NCBI GenBank assembly: GCA_003993805.1
Contig: RSEF01000020.1
Span: forward strand, 7,677,522 to 7,741,521
Length of the DNA: 64,000 nt
Direction: 5' to 3'
From: Himantopus leucocephalus
Lineage: Eukaryota; Chordata; Aves; Charadriiformes; Recurvirostridae
Program-made: the position numbers and the translations under genes
Notes under the pieces: generated by a model
Databases searched by the model: none
What the model saw: the letters and a program-made list of their open reading frames with translations, nothing else
Told to the model about the DNA's origin: nothing
In this document: positions 51,901-62,737 of the stretch, piece by piece
Layout of the letters: each line of letters opens with the position of its first letter
Position numbering within the stretch: position 1 is the first letter of the stretch

Positions 51901-54900
51901 TGTTAACAGACAGCAGAGATACTGCCCCGCAAGCCCTGTGGGGTAACATTTTCAGAAGTGACCAAGACCCAAAGTTTTAAAGGCGCTGACAGACGCAGAC
52001 GGACCCTGGTGTGATTTCCAGGAGCAGCTGAAACAGGATTATTCAAACCCCAGATTGTTCAGCCCTCCTGCGATGCTGAAGCCAGGCGAGGAAGGGAGGG
52101 ATGCCTCCACGGGGTGATGGGCTCTGAGCGAAGGGGGAGACGCGGGGGACGACGGATGGGTGGGCAGGTTCAACCAGCTGAGATGAAACCCAGCCCAACC
52201 CCCACTGCCTTCAGCTCCTCCTGGGATCTGGGCACCAAAATGCCTCTGAGCAGCTGTAATCCAGATGACCAGTAATCATCTGTGATTACAGCTGTAGCAA
52301 GCTCGCTTAATAGAAAATAGACCAAAGTATGTTGCTACCCGTAATGTTACCTAATCCTGGCATTAGAAAATCCAGCTATGTTCCCTCAGCTTCACAGTAA
52401 CGCTGCTAACGAGGTTGAAGCTGATGTTGGAAATTTTGCCGACAGCTTTACGGGTGACCCACGGGGCAGAGTAGAATCTACAGCGTGCTTTCCAGGGCTC
52501 TGTGGCTCTCTGCCACATCACCTTGCCGAACAGTAAACTTTGCCACGTTTAATCCCTCTTTCCCGGAGCAGACAGAGCTTTCTGCCTCTCCCTTGGAGGC
52601 AGAGTCACTGGGGCAGAAGGGAAGACAACAAACCTACAAGTGCTACAGCCCCGTGATGCGGCTGGCACCTTTGGAGTGGCGCAGGGTGTCGCTGGGAGCT
52701 TGCCGTGCAAAGCGGGTAGAGATCCTGCAAGAAGTCCTCATCACTTCATTTTTTTTTTCCTTTCTACAGATATCACAGACTATCAAATAAAATATCTGCA
52801 AACAAACCCAGCGCTGACAGCAAACCTCTCTCGATTTTTGCTCCCTTTCAGGGTTGGGTGTTTAACGTAGTCCCCTGGCTGGTTGCAATTCCGACAAGCT
52901 TGTTCAGTGGATTTCTGTCGGATCATTTAATCAACCAGGGTGAGAGCTCTTTTGGCTTTTCGTCTCTTTATTTTATGTGACGTGGAAGGAGGACCTGGGT
53001 GGGAGGAGGTGGGATTGTTGGTAGGGAGAAGACGACCCAGCAAATAGGCAACGTGAGGTTCTGATACGAAAGCAGGGTAAACACTCCAGCGTCCAAATCC
53101 CATCCATGTGTTTGGGGCTCCCTTTGATCTTGGCCACAATATCACCTGGAGATGAAATCCGGCCCTCTGAACAAGCAGACCTGCTGAGCTGTGCTTGACT
53201 GCAACTCTCCTTTCTCTTCCAGGGTACAAAACCATCACCATTCGTAAGTTCATGCAGGTAAGAGGGCTGAAGCCACTGGAGTGACACTTGAGCTGCCTGC
53301 TGAGCTCTGCTTGCAGGGCAGATGGGACCTGGTACGGCGCTGGGGTGGTGGTTATAGGTGGAAAGAGAAAAGGGTTTGTAGCGTTGAGATGGACACATGG
53401 TCAGTGCGTATGGGAAATGAAATCCAAGGGAAAACCCTGACTGAGGAACGGAGCATGGACCAATGGTAATGTTGAGCGCAGAGATTTGTGGGTGCTCCGA
53501 AGAGGTTCTCTTTCACAGGCAAAGGCCAACCATCCGCTGTCACTCCCACTGACCCCTTAGATACTGAGGAGACAGCAATACAAGGGTGAACAGAAATAGA
53601 AACGCTGGGTGAGAGCACAACGCGCTCTGCTCCGCAGCGTCACATCCCTGCGGACAGACCTCTGACACAGAAAAGCAGGACACCGGGACAAAAAAAGGCT
53701 TGAGAAGCACCTGGTGTATAGGAGCTCTTGCCGTCGTAAAAGGGAACAGTTTGTCCGTGAAAGGAGTTGCTTTCTTCCTTACAGAAAATGTGCTGTCGTG
53801 TTTAATTTCCCCTTTCTTCCAGGTCATCGGCTCCGGCGTCTCAAGCGTTTTTGCTTTGTGCCTGGGCCAGACATCCAGTTTTTGCAAAGCGATAGTGTTC
53901 GCCTCCGCCTCTGTTGGACTTCAGACCTTTAACCACAGGTAACGAGCATGATAACGACAGCAGCGGCGGCCCTTAGCTCTTATCCCGCCCTCGGCATTTC
54001 GGGGTCTCAGAGCAGGCTGCCTCCGTCGTGACCGTCAGAGCAAGAACTGGCGCGGGTCGGAGCGTCCTGTGTTGGTCCCTGCGAGGCCGGTGGAGTTCAG
54101 TGCCCGCTGGGCTGGAAATGATCCAGCAAACCTCTCGCGTGGGGCAGGGCTTGGACCAGCAGGTGTTAGGGAGATGGAGCAGGAGGGGAATTGCATTTTG
54201 GTCCCTCTGAACGCTTTGAGTGGAACCCTTTTCCTCCTGCTACCCTCCTGCGCTGCTTCACTCTCAGCCTCTTTCCCCCTTTCTCCGGACCGGTGCCATT
54301 TATTGTCCCGGAGCCCTTCCTTTTGTTTGACAAACGAAACTCTGTGTAAATGATGCAAAAGCAACCGTGCTCCATTAAAACTGCTGTTTCCCCCTCTCTG
54401 TTTCTCACTAGCGGCATTTCAGTAAACGTACAGGATCTGGCCCCCTCGTGTGCTGGCTTACTGTTCGGTAAGGATTCCGGTGGGGTTTCGGTTGTGCCGG
54501 AGAGGCGGCGTGTACGGGAGGGGACACGGTCGTCACCATTAAGGTTTGAGCAGGAGTCGCTCTGTGACATGTCTACGTGCAGCCTCAGCTTCCTTCTGCG
54601 ATACCCGTGCCGTTGCCGGGGGCAGGGAACCGCACCGACGCGCCTTTCCGTTTGCCAGATGCTTGCCGGCACCGAGGGGTGGGGATGGGGACGGGGGTCG
54701 GTTGTCCCAGGACCGGGCGTCGCGTGGGAGCCCGGACAAAGCCGCTTGTGTCTGTGGGTTTCTAATATTCTATTCCTTTCTTCTCTTTCCAGGTGTTGGG
54801 AATACAGGTGGAGCCCTCCTAGGTAAAGTACCCTCCTGCAGCTCATCCTTTCCTGGGGAGTCCTCTCCTCGCAGGCGGGCAGGATCCATTCCCGCAGCCT

Positions 54901-55099
54901 TGGCATTTCTTTCTCTCTCTTCTCGCCCATCCCAGGTGTCATTTGCGTGTACTTGGCTGGCTACCTGATTGAAACAACCGGCTCCTGGACTTCCGTTTTC
55001 AACCTGGTGGCTGCTGTTAACAGCGTTGGCCTCTGTGCGTTCCTCATGTTTGGAGAGGCCCAGAGGGTGGACACAGACTCTGCATATGTGGACCTCTAG
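42884..55099 (+). CDS. SLC17A9: SLC17A9, vesicular nucleotide transporter (incomplete in this assembly)
   Basis: Major-facilitator SLC17 family transporter that loads ATP and other nucleotides into secretory vesicles using the membrane potential. Exon 1 (42884-42999) and eight 3' exons (49705 to 55099) are found, all with canonical borders and consistent phases. Exon 1 ends RRDGGGDPYWSR, aligning with the human RRDMAGDTQWSR. The 3' part encodes FTLLSWLPTFFKETFPESK, GWVFNVVPWLVAIPTSLF, SGFLSDHLINQGYKTIT, SVFALCLGQTSSF, SVNVQDLAPSCAGLLFG and GYLIETTGSWTSVFNLV, ending AYVDL; this is the C-terminal six helices. The roughly 185 residues between WSR and the Glu codon at 49705 are not found in 43000-49704. 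They probably fall in the gap at 48770-48869. The start at 42884 was chosen as the first in-frame ATG near the human N-terminus; 42962 is an alternative. Confidence 0.95.
48320..48404 (+). repeat. Exact 42-bp direct duplication around a single N
   Basis: The 42 bases at 48320-48361 (agcccagattatctccacct...) recur exactly at 48363-48404, with N at 48362. Contig-end overlap artefact. Confidence 0.9.
48770..48869. other. Assembly gap of 100 N
   Basis: Exactly 100 Ns of probably unknown true length, inside SLC17A9 and next to a CR1 end; the likely home of the missing exons. Confidence 0.98.
48870..48926 (+). mobile_element. CR1 LINE 3' end
   Basis: gctccagagggcccttccaa, ccctcacccttctgg and ctctgtgattctgattctga match the sense 3' end of avian CR1, including its terminal ATTCTGTG-type repeats. 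The 5' part is lost in the gap. Confidence 0.85.
49705..49801 (+). CDS. SLC17A9: SLC17A9 exon 6 (cytoplasmic loop)
   Basis: Acceptor TCTTCCCTGCAG before 49705, donor ATATG|GTAGGC after 49801; 97 nt. It encodes LIIPVDYLMRGLSISKQTK then VPWKQLFKKAPI, matching human VPWRRLFRKPAVW in the central loop. Confidence 0.93.
50677..50773 (+). CDS. SLC17A9: SLC17A9 exon 7 (transmembrane helix 7)
   Basis: Acceptor GTATTTTCAG, donor TCCAAG|GTGAGT; 97 nt. It encodes AVIIAQLSTASTFFTLLSWL and PTFFKETFPESK, strongly conserved. Confidence 0.97.
52852..52939 (+). CDS. SLC17A9: SLC17A9 exon 8 (transmembrane helix 8)
   Basis: Acceptor CTCCCTTTCAG, donor CCAGG|GTGAGA; 88 nt encoding GWVFNVVPWLVAIPTSLFSG and FLSDHLINQ. 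Confidence 0.97.
53223..53257 (+). CDS. SLC17A9: SLC17A9 exon 9 (35 nt)
   Basis: Acceptor CTCTTCCAG, donor ATGCAG|GTAAGA. It encodes YKTITIRKFMQ, the loop before helix 9. Confidence 0.95.
53823..53938 (+). CDS. SLC17A9: SLC17A9 exon 10
   Basis: Acceptor CTTTCTTCCAG, donor CCACAG|GTAACG; 116 nt encoding VIGSGVSSVFALCLGQTSSF and CKAIVFASASVGLQTFNH. Confidence 0.97.
54412..54467 (+). CDS. SLC17A9: SLC17A9 exon 11 (56 nt)
   Basis: Acceptor TCTCACTAG, donor TTCG|GTAAGG; encodes GISVNVQDLAPSCAGLLF, a motif conserved in SLC17 transporters (NxxDLAP). Confidence 0.96.
54793..54822 (+). CDS. SLC17A9: SLC17A9 exon 12 (30-nt small exon)
   Basis: Acceptor CTCTTTCCAG, donor CCTAG|GTAAAG; 30 nt encoding VGNTGGALL, matching human VANTAGALA. 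Easily missed by gene predictors because of its size. Confidence 0.94.
   Translation: MLGIQVEPS
54936..55099 (+). CDS. SLC17A9: SLC17A9 exon 13 with stop codon
   Basis: Acceptor CCCATCCCAG; encodes VICVYLAGYLIETTGSWTSV through FGEAQRVDTDSAYVDL, TAG at 55097-55099. Confidence 0.97.
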
Positions 55100-57705
55100 A
55101 GATGAGTCCAGCAAGCAGCCAAAGGACAGGGGAGTGTCACGTCTACGTGTCATTGTCGCACAAGTGCCAAAGAACATTTTTTTTTTTTTTTAGGTGTTTT
55201 AACAGGAAAAAAGTATACTGAGACCAAGTACATAATGGGTCTGGATGAAACCCACGGGAGAAAAGAAATGTAGAGTTTATTTTTGCTCAGGGCATAGCTG
55301 ATGGCCTGCAGAGCCGTCCAGCTCAACATCTCCAGTGAGGATACGGCCCATGTGACCAGTTTGCCCCAGTCCATGTCTAGTGGACAAAGATCCATGTGGC
55401 CAAAGCAGCTTACCCGGCCTGTCTCCGACAGGAGCCGTGGTTTGTGTGCTCTGCCCCGGCGCGGTCGCTTGCTGAGGGGCTGCTTCGCCCTGCCGGGAGC
55501 GGGTCCCTCCATGCTCTGCCATCCTGTGACCGCCGGGAGGGTGGACGGCTCTCAGGCTGCCACGCGACACGTGTCCTCTGAACTACGTGGAAGGAATAAT
55601 CCAAACAAACGTACCTCTGACCTTAACCCTCCCTCGCGTGCCTTCATTTTGCAGTCTGCTTGACCGGTACAAGCCAGGTGTACAAGAGAAAGGGTTGTGA
55701 GATGAATTCAGGCCTTCCCTTCAGGGGAAATCTGTCTGGATGTCTAGTGTGGACCCGACGGCGTGAGGTTGCATCAATACTGCCTTCCCGGCGCTTGAGC
55801 TGAGCCGGGGGGCTGCCGAGCAGACGGCTCAAACCAGCGGAGCCCATCTTTGCTTAAGGGCAGAGCTCAAGGGCTCCCTCCTCTCCCGGGTCGCTTGAGT
55901 CCAGCCCTGAGCCAAGGTAGACCACCTCCAACGTGAGAGCGGAGGAAAGCTGGAGTCACCCGTGGTCAGGCTTAGCTGGGCTGACCTGGCGGTGCCGCCC
56001 AGGAATCCCCCGGGAGGTGTTTCGCCATGTGCTGTGAATGCATAGGAAGAACAGGTCACGTTCTGCGCTATGGCTATATACTCCCAAATGCGTTCTGCTT
56101 GATTAGACGTGTCCTCCACGTGCTCCCAAAGGGGCGACGGAGACTTTCCAAAGAGCCTGCAGCGGGCGGGTTTTGTTTCTAGGTTAAGCGTAAAGCACAT
56201 TTCTGCATCGGGGATCCCTAGTGCTGGGTACGGATCCCTGCGGTTCCCCGGGTCAGAGGGGAGTACGCGGCTGTACACACCTCTGAGCCTGAATGTCTTA
56301 AGTTATTTATAGATATTTTTAAATTTAAGTACCAAATTCTATATTTTACGTACTTGAGGCCTGATTCTGCATGCTTATTTTGAGTGGTAATCCCACCAAA
56401 ACCCACAGTATTTCAAGAAGGGAAGGATTTTCCAGCCTACAGTTTCTGGTTTTGTAGCATCTATTTTAAATGTGCCATTTCGTATTAAAGCAATTCGTTG
56501 CTTTTCCTCCCACCCCTTGCTTGCAGCCTGAAAGGATCTTTTGATTTCTCCAGCGCTTACCAGAAAACTTCAGCTGAGACTTGGGACCAGATTTCCCAAG
56601 GGACCTCGCTGTGCAGGAAAGCTATAGGTTCAGATTCATTGTCCTTAAAAAAGACATAATTATCCCCTGCTTGTCCTTTTGTTTTGGCCAAATTTCTTCT
56701 TGGAAGATATGCTGGAGCCATGTCAACTTTCTGAATAGCTGGGTTTGTAGTGAAAATACTGGCAGCCTTTTAATTGCAGAGACGCTCTCGGATGCCACTA
56801 AGCTAAGCTGGGCTACTTATTGGGGGTATTAAGAGATAAAGACGCAACTGCCGGACGTCTTCACAAGAAAATATAGGATTGGTGCGGCCTGATTGGGGGA
56901 CGGAGAGATAAGCAAGCTTTTTTTTTCTCCTTCTGTGCTTTTTTCCCCTAAAAGGCTGTTTGCTACCATAGGTACCACCCTGTATCTGGGGTGCGGCAGT
57001 GCTGCAGAGCCAGGAGACGCGAACGCTGCTGGGAAGCCTCTTAAAATCAGCGGGTAAAATGGGGGGGGGGGCACACAGAGCAAATGCAAACCAGGCTTGC
57101 CAGAGAGGGCTGAGGCCGTGCAGACTTCTCAGCCAGCCTTGTCTCTCATCCCATCCCAGCAGATTATTTGCACAGCTTTTTCTACAGCGACATAGGAAAA
57201 AAAAAAAGGTGTTTTTTCTTTTTTTTAGGGTTTTTTTTAACATCTTCCCTGGCCATTCAGCGTTGCAGGTCAGGAGCACGAGGAGTGCATTCTGGTTCTC
57301 TTTGGTGGTTGCACCATTTCTCGAGCAGGAGTTGCTGGGTTTAGATCACTCGTGTTTGAACCGGGCAGCTCGGCCACCCCTTGGCTCTGCAAACCGGGAA
57401 ATTTGGAACTAAGAGCTTTAAAGGAAAGTCAACGCTGCTGGCTGTGCCTTCTCTGTAAATCCAGCTAATGCTTTGGTGGGCTGTCCGGATTATCTGTCTC
57501 TGTAAACTGGCTAATAAGTTAAATATTTGAAGTACAATTGAGGCTTAAGTTTCATTATGTTGGTACCTCTTTGGCGAAGTATTGAGTTCATTTTACATAG
57601 CTGTACTGTTATTTGTTTAAGGAAAAGCCAAAGCTTGCTGTCTGAGAGTTTTTGTTACGGAAGGACCAAAAAAAAAATAATAAAGGCAGCGAATCATTTG
57701 CACGC
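55100..57705 (+). other. SLC17A9: SLC17A9 3' UTR (end approximate)
   Basis: No coding sequence recognised after the stop. AATAAA at 57679-57684 is used as a tentative end; an ATTAAA near 56484 could give a shorter form. Confidence 0.4.
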
Positions 57706-59419
57706 TGTCTGATCTTCCTTTGAATGCGGAGGTGCTACGTTGCGTGGTCAGTAAGGCACAGGCAGAGCTCAAGGATATTTAGTGTGATTAACTCCTTAGG
57801 GCTGGTGCGAGAGGACGGGGAGGCCGTGCTGGGCGAATATCTGGGCTGGCAGATGTTCACTGCCACCTTGTGCGTACTCGTACGTCGGGCCTCAGACTAC
57901 ATCCAGCTTCATCTTTCATTTTGGAAAAAAGACTGAAAAGCTGTCTTCAGCAGAGCTGTGGTCAGTACAGCATCAGGGGACATGGTCTAATATAATTTTT
58001 TAGGGTAATAACAGAGATGAAGCGAGTCTTCGGGGGGGGGGAGGGGGATATACCCCCACAGACCGATCGCCTTCCACCTGGAGATGGTGCTAAAAAAGAA
58101 ATAAATACGTTGCCAGCTTTTTCGCATCCTCGAACAGATGCCAACAGAGGGAGCTCTTCGATATGGGATGCGGCACCTCCCGGGCGGCCGAGAGCTGCTG
58201 AGCCTGGCCCTGGCACAGCTGGCACAGCTGGCACAGCTGGCACCGGTAGTGTGGTACGGCTGGTGCGGATGGTTTGGCTGGCACAGCTGGCACAGCTGGC
58301 ACGGTTGGCACGGCTGGCACAGCTGGCACAGCTGGCACAGTTGGCACAGCTGGCACAGCTGGGCAGCGAGCGGAGCCTGGCCCCACCGAGGAGCAGCCCT
58401 GGCTGGTGGCTCTCACCGGCGGCGCCTGCGCGGGGGAGTCCGTGCCGTCCCAGCGTTCGCTTTCCCTCTTCATCTGGCCATTGTCCAGTTAGCGTGGGGA
58501 AGGGGAGCAAACGTTTGGGAGTACACTTTAAAAGGAGAAATAGCCGCTAAAGGCATTTTATAACCTCATCTGTGGGGTCATGTAATCAAGAAAATATCTT
58601 TAAGGGCTGCAGAGTCCACTAATTTTCTCCTCAATGTGCTCAGAAAAAAACACAACGAAACGAAACTTTGTGGTATGAAAACAATGCTGAAGAATAGTTA
58701 GCAGAATGCGAGTTATCCTTAAATTTTCCTGTCCCTTTGCTCCTCTTACGAAGGTATAGACAGCCTCTGACATATACACTTGAGCTATTTTGACCTGAAA
58801 AGCCCTAAGAAGGCACAGACCCACCTTAAACCCTGCGCTGGTCTTCTTCGTGGTATCCTGCAACTGTGTAAAGCCCGAGAGAAAAGAATGAGCTCTGCCA
58901 CGTTCCTTAAATTGTCCGTGTCACAGGGCTACGCTGCCCACCAGGCTGGAGCCCAGCTTTGAGCCTGCCCTGAGCACGTGGGAATGGGTTCGGTGCAAAA
59001 GTGACTGGGAATCCGGGACTGGGCTTAAAGGCTGATTAATCACAGGTATGTCATATTGCTGCTGTGGGTTGGAATTGAGGGGCCGGTTCGTGTTTAAATT
59101 CCTTGGGGCGTATTCAATAGCTGGCTCTGGAGCATTGGAAGGATACTGTTTTATTGCAGTTTGCATAACACTAAATCAATAAACACATTCAAGCAGATGG
59201 AAAGCAAAACGCAGGAGAAAAATAGCTCTATTTGGAGGAGAAAAGAAATAGCAAAGAGCACTTCTCACTGATACTTTTGCCTTGAAAACACAAGCAGATG
59301 CTCTCACAGCAGAGACCTGATCTAACATCCACCTGCCAGCTCCCCGGGGCTGGGACGTGCCCCAAAGACACCACCGTTCTGAAAGGGCACCCAGCGCCGT
59401 AACAAGCAAAATATCACCC
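57706..59419. other. Intergenic region with minisatellite
   Basis: No gene recognised. Contains the 9-bp minisatellite at 58208-58362; long open frames across it in several frames are due to the 9-bp unit. Confidence 0.5.
58208..58362. repeat. 9-bp minisatellite (CTGGCACAG) with repeated CAGCTG
   Basis: Two blocks, about 58209-58243 and 58278-58362, of the unit ctggcacag with a diverged middle. Each perfect junction makes the palindrome CAGCTG; I count nine of them. Confidence 0.9.
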
Positions 59420-59436
59420 TTTATTGCAGCCGTGAC

Positions 59437-60420
59437 CTACTGCATGGCACATAATGAGGAATTTTCCATCTCAAACTTTAATGCAATAATTAAGATGTCC
59501 ATTAAGGTCTTTACAGTTTGACTGCTTGTAATTAAAAATGGGGGGGAGGGCAATGGCAGGGAGATGCAGTCCAGGGCATCAAGCTCCCGCATCAAGCTCT
59601 CCTTGATTTTTCTTTTCTGTTCTGTTTCTTTCTTCAAAATAATTTTCCTAGTTTCGTTCATAGCTGTCCTCAGGGCAGGTGGCCTGAAAAACACATGAAA
59701 ACCAACCTTAGTTCCCCCAAGTACAACTTGGTTTTAAAAAAGAGCTTTTCCTCTCTACCAAAACACCTCCGAAACATCGGTGCTCCTGGGCTGTAGTTTT
59801 TGGGGGTGTCTCTGTGCAGGGCGATCCTTGGGGCTCTGCAGGCACCACCTTGGGCCAGGCTGCCCCATCGCTGTCCCNTCTGTCCCCACTGGGGACACGG
59901 GCGTGAGCCAGGATGGCTGAGCTCCGTCAACAAGAGTCATGGGAATAACCCCAAACCACAGCGTGCCCATCAGCCGCAAGAATGATAACTGGGGTTTTAT
60001 GCTCCAGTTGGTTTCCAGACTGGAATAGCTCCCTGCTTACACAGTTCCCGGTGCAGGATTAAGGGTGAGGTAGGCTTTAATCCAATAATGAAAAGAGAAG
60101 AAACCCCCATATAAACCCCATCTTCCAAAGTGTCTCTGCTCCTGGGAGGCCAAAGTCCCATTATCCAGTAATAGGATTTGGCCTCCTAAAGCAGTACTGA
60201 AATACTTGTAAAATTCCTTTCCCAAATCACCAGATTTTTCAAAGGATTAACAAAAATTAATGATTCGACTGAGGAAGTAGCCGCCAGAAAAGCTACGGCT
60301 GATCCCTTGAATCCCTTCCCAAACTGCTTTCCCCCGCTCTGTACAGCTACCAACGTACCGGTGGCTCGCTCTTGTTCTTCCAAACACAGTGCTGGCTGCG
60401 ATCTCCTGCCACTTTGGCAT
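59437..60420 (-). CDS. Possible small two-exon gene, 102 aa, unknown
   Basis: Exon 60420-60359 starts at an ATG (MPKWQEIAASTVFGRTRASH) and ends CACCG|GTACGT. Exon 59683-59437 follows a strong acceptor (CATGTGTTTTTCAG) and joins in phase (CG|G = Arg). It encodes PPALRTAMNETRKIILKKET then EQKRKIKESLMRELDALD, a highly charged helical stretch. The rest is a less convincing hydrophobic tail ending SSLCAMQ. AATAAA lies 12 bases after the stop (59425-59420). I do not recognise the protein. It could be a chance frame or the 3' end of an unrecognised gene converging on SLC17A9. Confidence 0.33.
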
Positions 60421-61281
60421 TAATCATTCTCTAATAAATTGGTTTTAATTTTCGCTCCAAAGGTACAAAAAAAAAAAAAAAATCCCACTTCCACGGGAGA
60501 CAATGGGAAGGTACACGTGTAGCAATTATCGGTAGGATTTTACACAAAGAATTAGCAACCTACTCGTGCATGTCCTGCATTCTCGTTAAAGGCAAACCGT
60601 TTGCGGTTGACAGGGGATTTTCCTGTGCAACCATTTAGGCTCATTGCAGCTGTTAAATTCCTTTCATGTTGTTTTTTTCCCCCCCTCGTCCTACCAAGTC
60701 TCAGACAAACCCGCTCATTTACAATCTCTCCTGTGTACCCGCGTGAGTTATGAGTGAGGGGAACACTTTCATGAGACATCCTCAGCCCTTCAGATGCCCG
60801 GAGCCGGTGCGAACCTCAGCTGGTCACGGGTGCCTTTATACGCTTTTTGCTCTTATTTTGCCCCAAACGAGACAAGTGACGGCTCGTGCCCGTAAACCCA
60901 CTGTCGCAAATTTCCCGGCTGCCGTCACCTTCGCGTGGTTTTGCTGCTGCGACCGACCTGCTCCTCCGCGCACGCAGCTCCGCGCTGCCTCCTCCAGCAT
61001 CCTCCCTCCGGCTCCTCCATCCCGCGGTCCAGCCCTCCCCCAGCCCCTCTCCACAAGCCCATTTCGCAGGTTTGGGGGAGCAGACAGGGTCCCCACATGT
61101 CCCCAGGCTCATGGGAGGGAGGATGTGCTGCCTTCTCCTGCACCCCAGACCCTGGTTATTTACCGGTTATTCAGCAAAACAACCCCCCGAAACAAACAGC
61201 ATTACCGGCAAGAGCATAATCACATATCAGAGAGGAGTTTTTCAGATGAGTAACTTATAATGATCTGTTTTATTTCATTTT

Positions 61282-61350
61282 ATTTCAGCCCATCTGGGGC
61301 ACAACTGCACTTTGANATTTCAGCCCATCTGGGGCACAACTGCACTTTGA
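61282..61350 (+). repeat. Exact 34-bp direct duplication around a single N
   Basis: The 34 bases atttcagcccatctggggca... at 61282-61315 recur at 61317-61350 with N at 61316. Contig-end overlap artefact. Confidence 0.9.
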
Positions 61351-62710
61351 AAAGGGCTGGGGGCTGCACTTCCCACCGCAGGAGCCACCTGGACCCGCAG
61401 GAGCTCAGCGTAAAACCTCCGTCCTTGCAATTTCATTTTACAGAAACCTCTAAGTAGGACACGCATGCTCCAAAGTGGGTGACCTGAGAAATGTTTGCAC
61501 AGCCCTGGGCTGTCCTTCCAGGAGAGCCAATGCCAGCGGGAGACGGGCTGTTCTGCACCTGCACAAAAAGGTTCGGATCCGGGGACCGTGACAAAGGCGC
61601 CTTTGAGAGGGGTACCTGTTTTCTGGGGATTTTGTGCCTGGAGTCAGCTGGGAGTACAAAATTCAAAATTAACTAGTTTCTTAGTTAAATGATGCATTTT
61701 TTCGGGATTAAAAACTGTGGGGAAATTTTGATTCACCTCCAAATCAGGTTTTCTGGCTCACGGCTCCGTGACGAGCTAAGGGAAAAGCTTTAGCCTTTAT
61801 GTCGCCAAACTCTAGATGCAGCTCTGCATCCTTTGAGCTCTATCAAATACCAAGTGGCCTCTCTCAGCACGCTCAGATCGTTTCAATATTTTGAGAAATG
61901 CACTGTGTAATTTTGATCCGAGTTAAAAAATTAACTGATAAAATTACTGAAAACCTGAAACAGAGACAGAGCCTGGAGATGGACAAACTCTTTCTGGCGG
62001 GTTTTGGAAATCTTTCATAATAGCTTGGGGTTGAAAAATGGGAACTGTCTGAGAGAGCTAAAAAATAAACATGCCTGGAACAGCTGTATTTTAAAGGGTT
62101 TAGGATAGAAACCATGCCTGAAAGAGCATCATTAAGATGTATTACCCACAGGTTTAAAGGATATGGATAAAGCTGTTCAGGATGGAAACTGAACCAGATT
62201 CACTGTTGTTTCAAAACCAGATATGCTAATACACACGCAATTACACGCTGAATTTGCTGTGGTAGTTAGCCTGGCTGAGACCTGCCCGTGTGGGTTGTAT
62301 CTGCGCGCGCTGTCGCAGTTAAAACACACACGGCGTAGACACGTGAAAATCTGGCTTGTAAATGTAACACCAAGGCAACGCAATTTGGGGTATTCCTGGT
62401 TGTTTTTGCTGTTCGGATGGAGAGGGGCTAAGGCTGGCAGCTCAGATAAGGCATCTGCCTCCAGGAGTGCCCCACACCACTGGGAACCAGGAGGGATTTC
62501 GCTTTACCCTTTTCTGCAGAGCCAAAAACTATAGCATGAGTAAGAAATGGCATATTTTGGCATTGCTGAGGGCTCCGGTGTTTGTAGGTGACTCTTTACC
62601 ACTGGGCTGGTAAGAACATGTCACCGCTCTCAGTAAAGGCACCGTTTTCTCTCTTTTCCCGCAATGCAGTGCCAATTTTTATCCTCTTCTGATGGTGTCT
62701 GTTCATCCTC

Positions 62711-62737
62711 TCCCTCCTCCTCCTCCTCCTCCTCCTT
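62711..62737. repeat. TCC trinucleotide run
   Basis: About seven to eight TCC/CTC units; on the minus strand it reads as a Glu or Arg run depending on frame. Confidence 0.85.

Noticed and set aside
58017..58563. Plus- and minus-strand frames with AQL, GTAGT and VPAVPA repeats
   Set aside because: They are the translation of a 9-bp minisatellite, whose unit length keeps every frame open.
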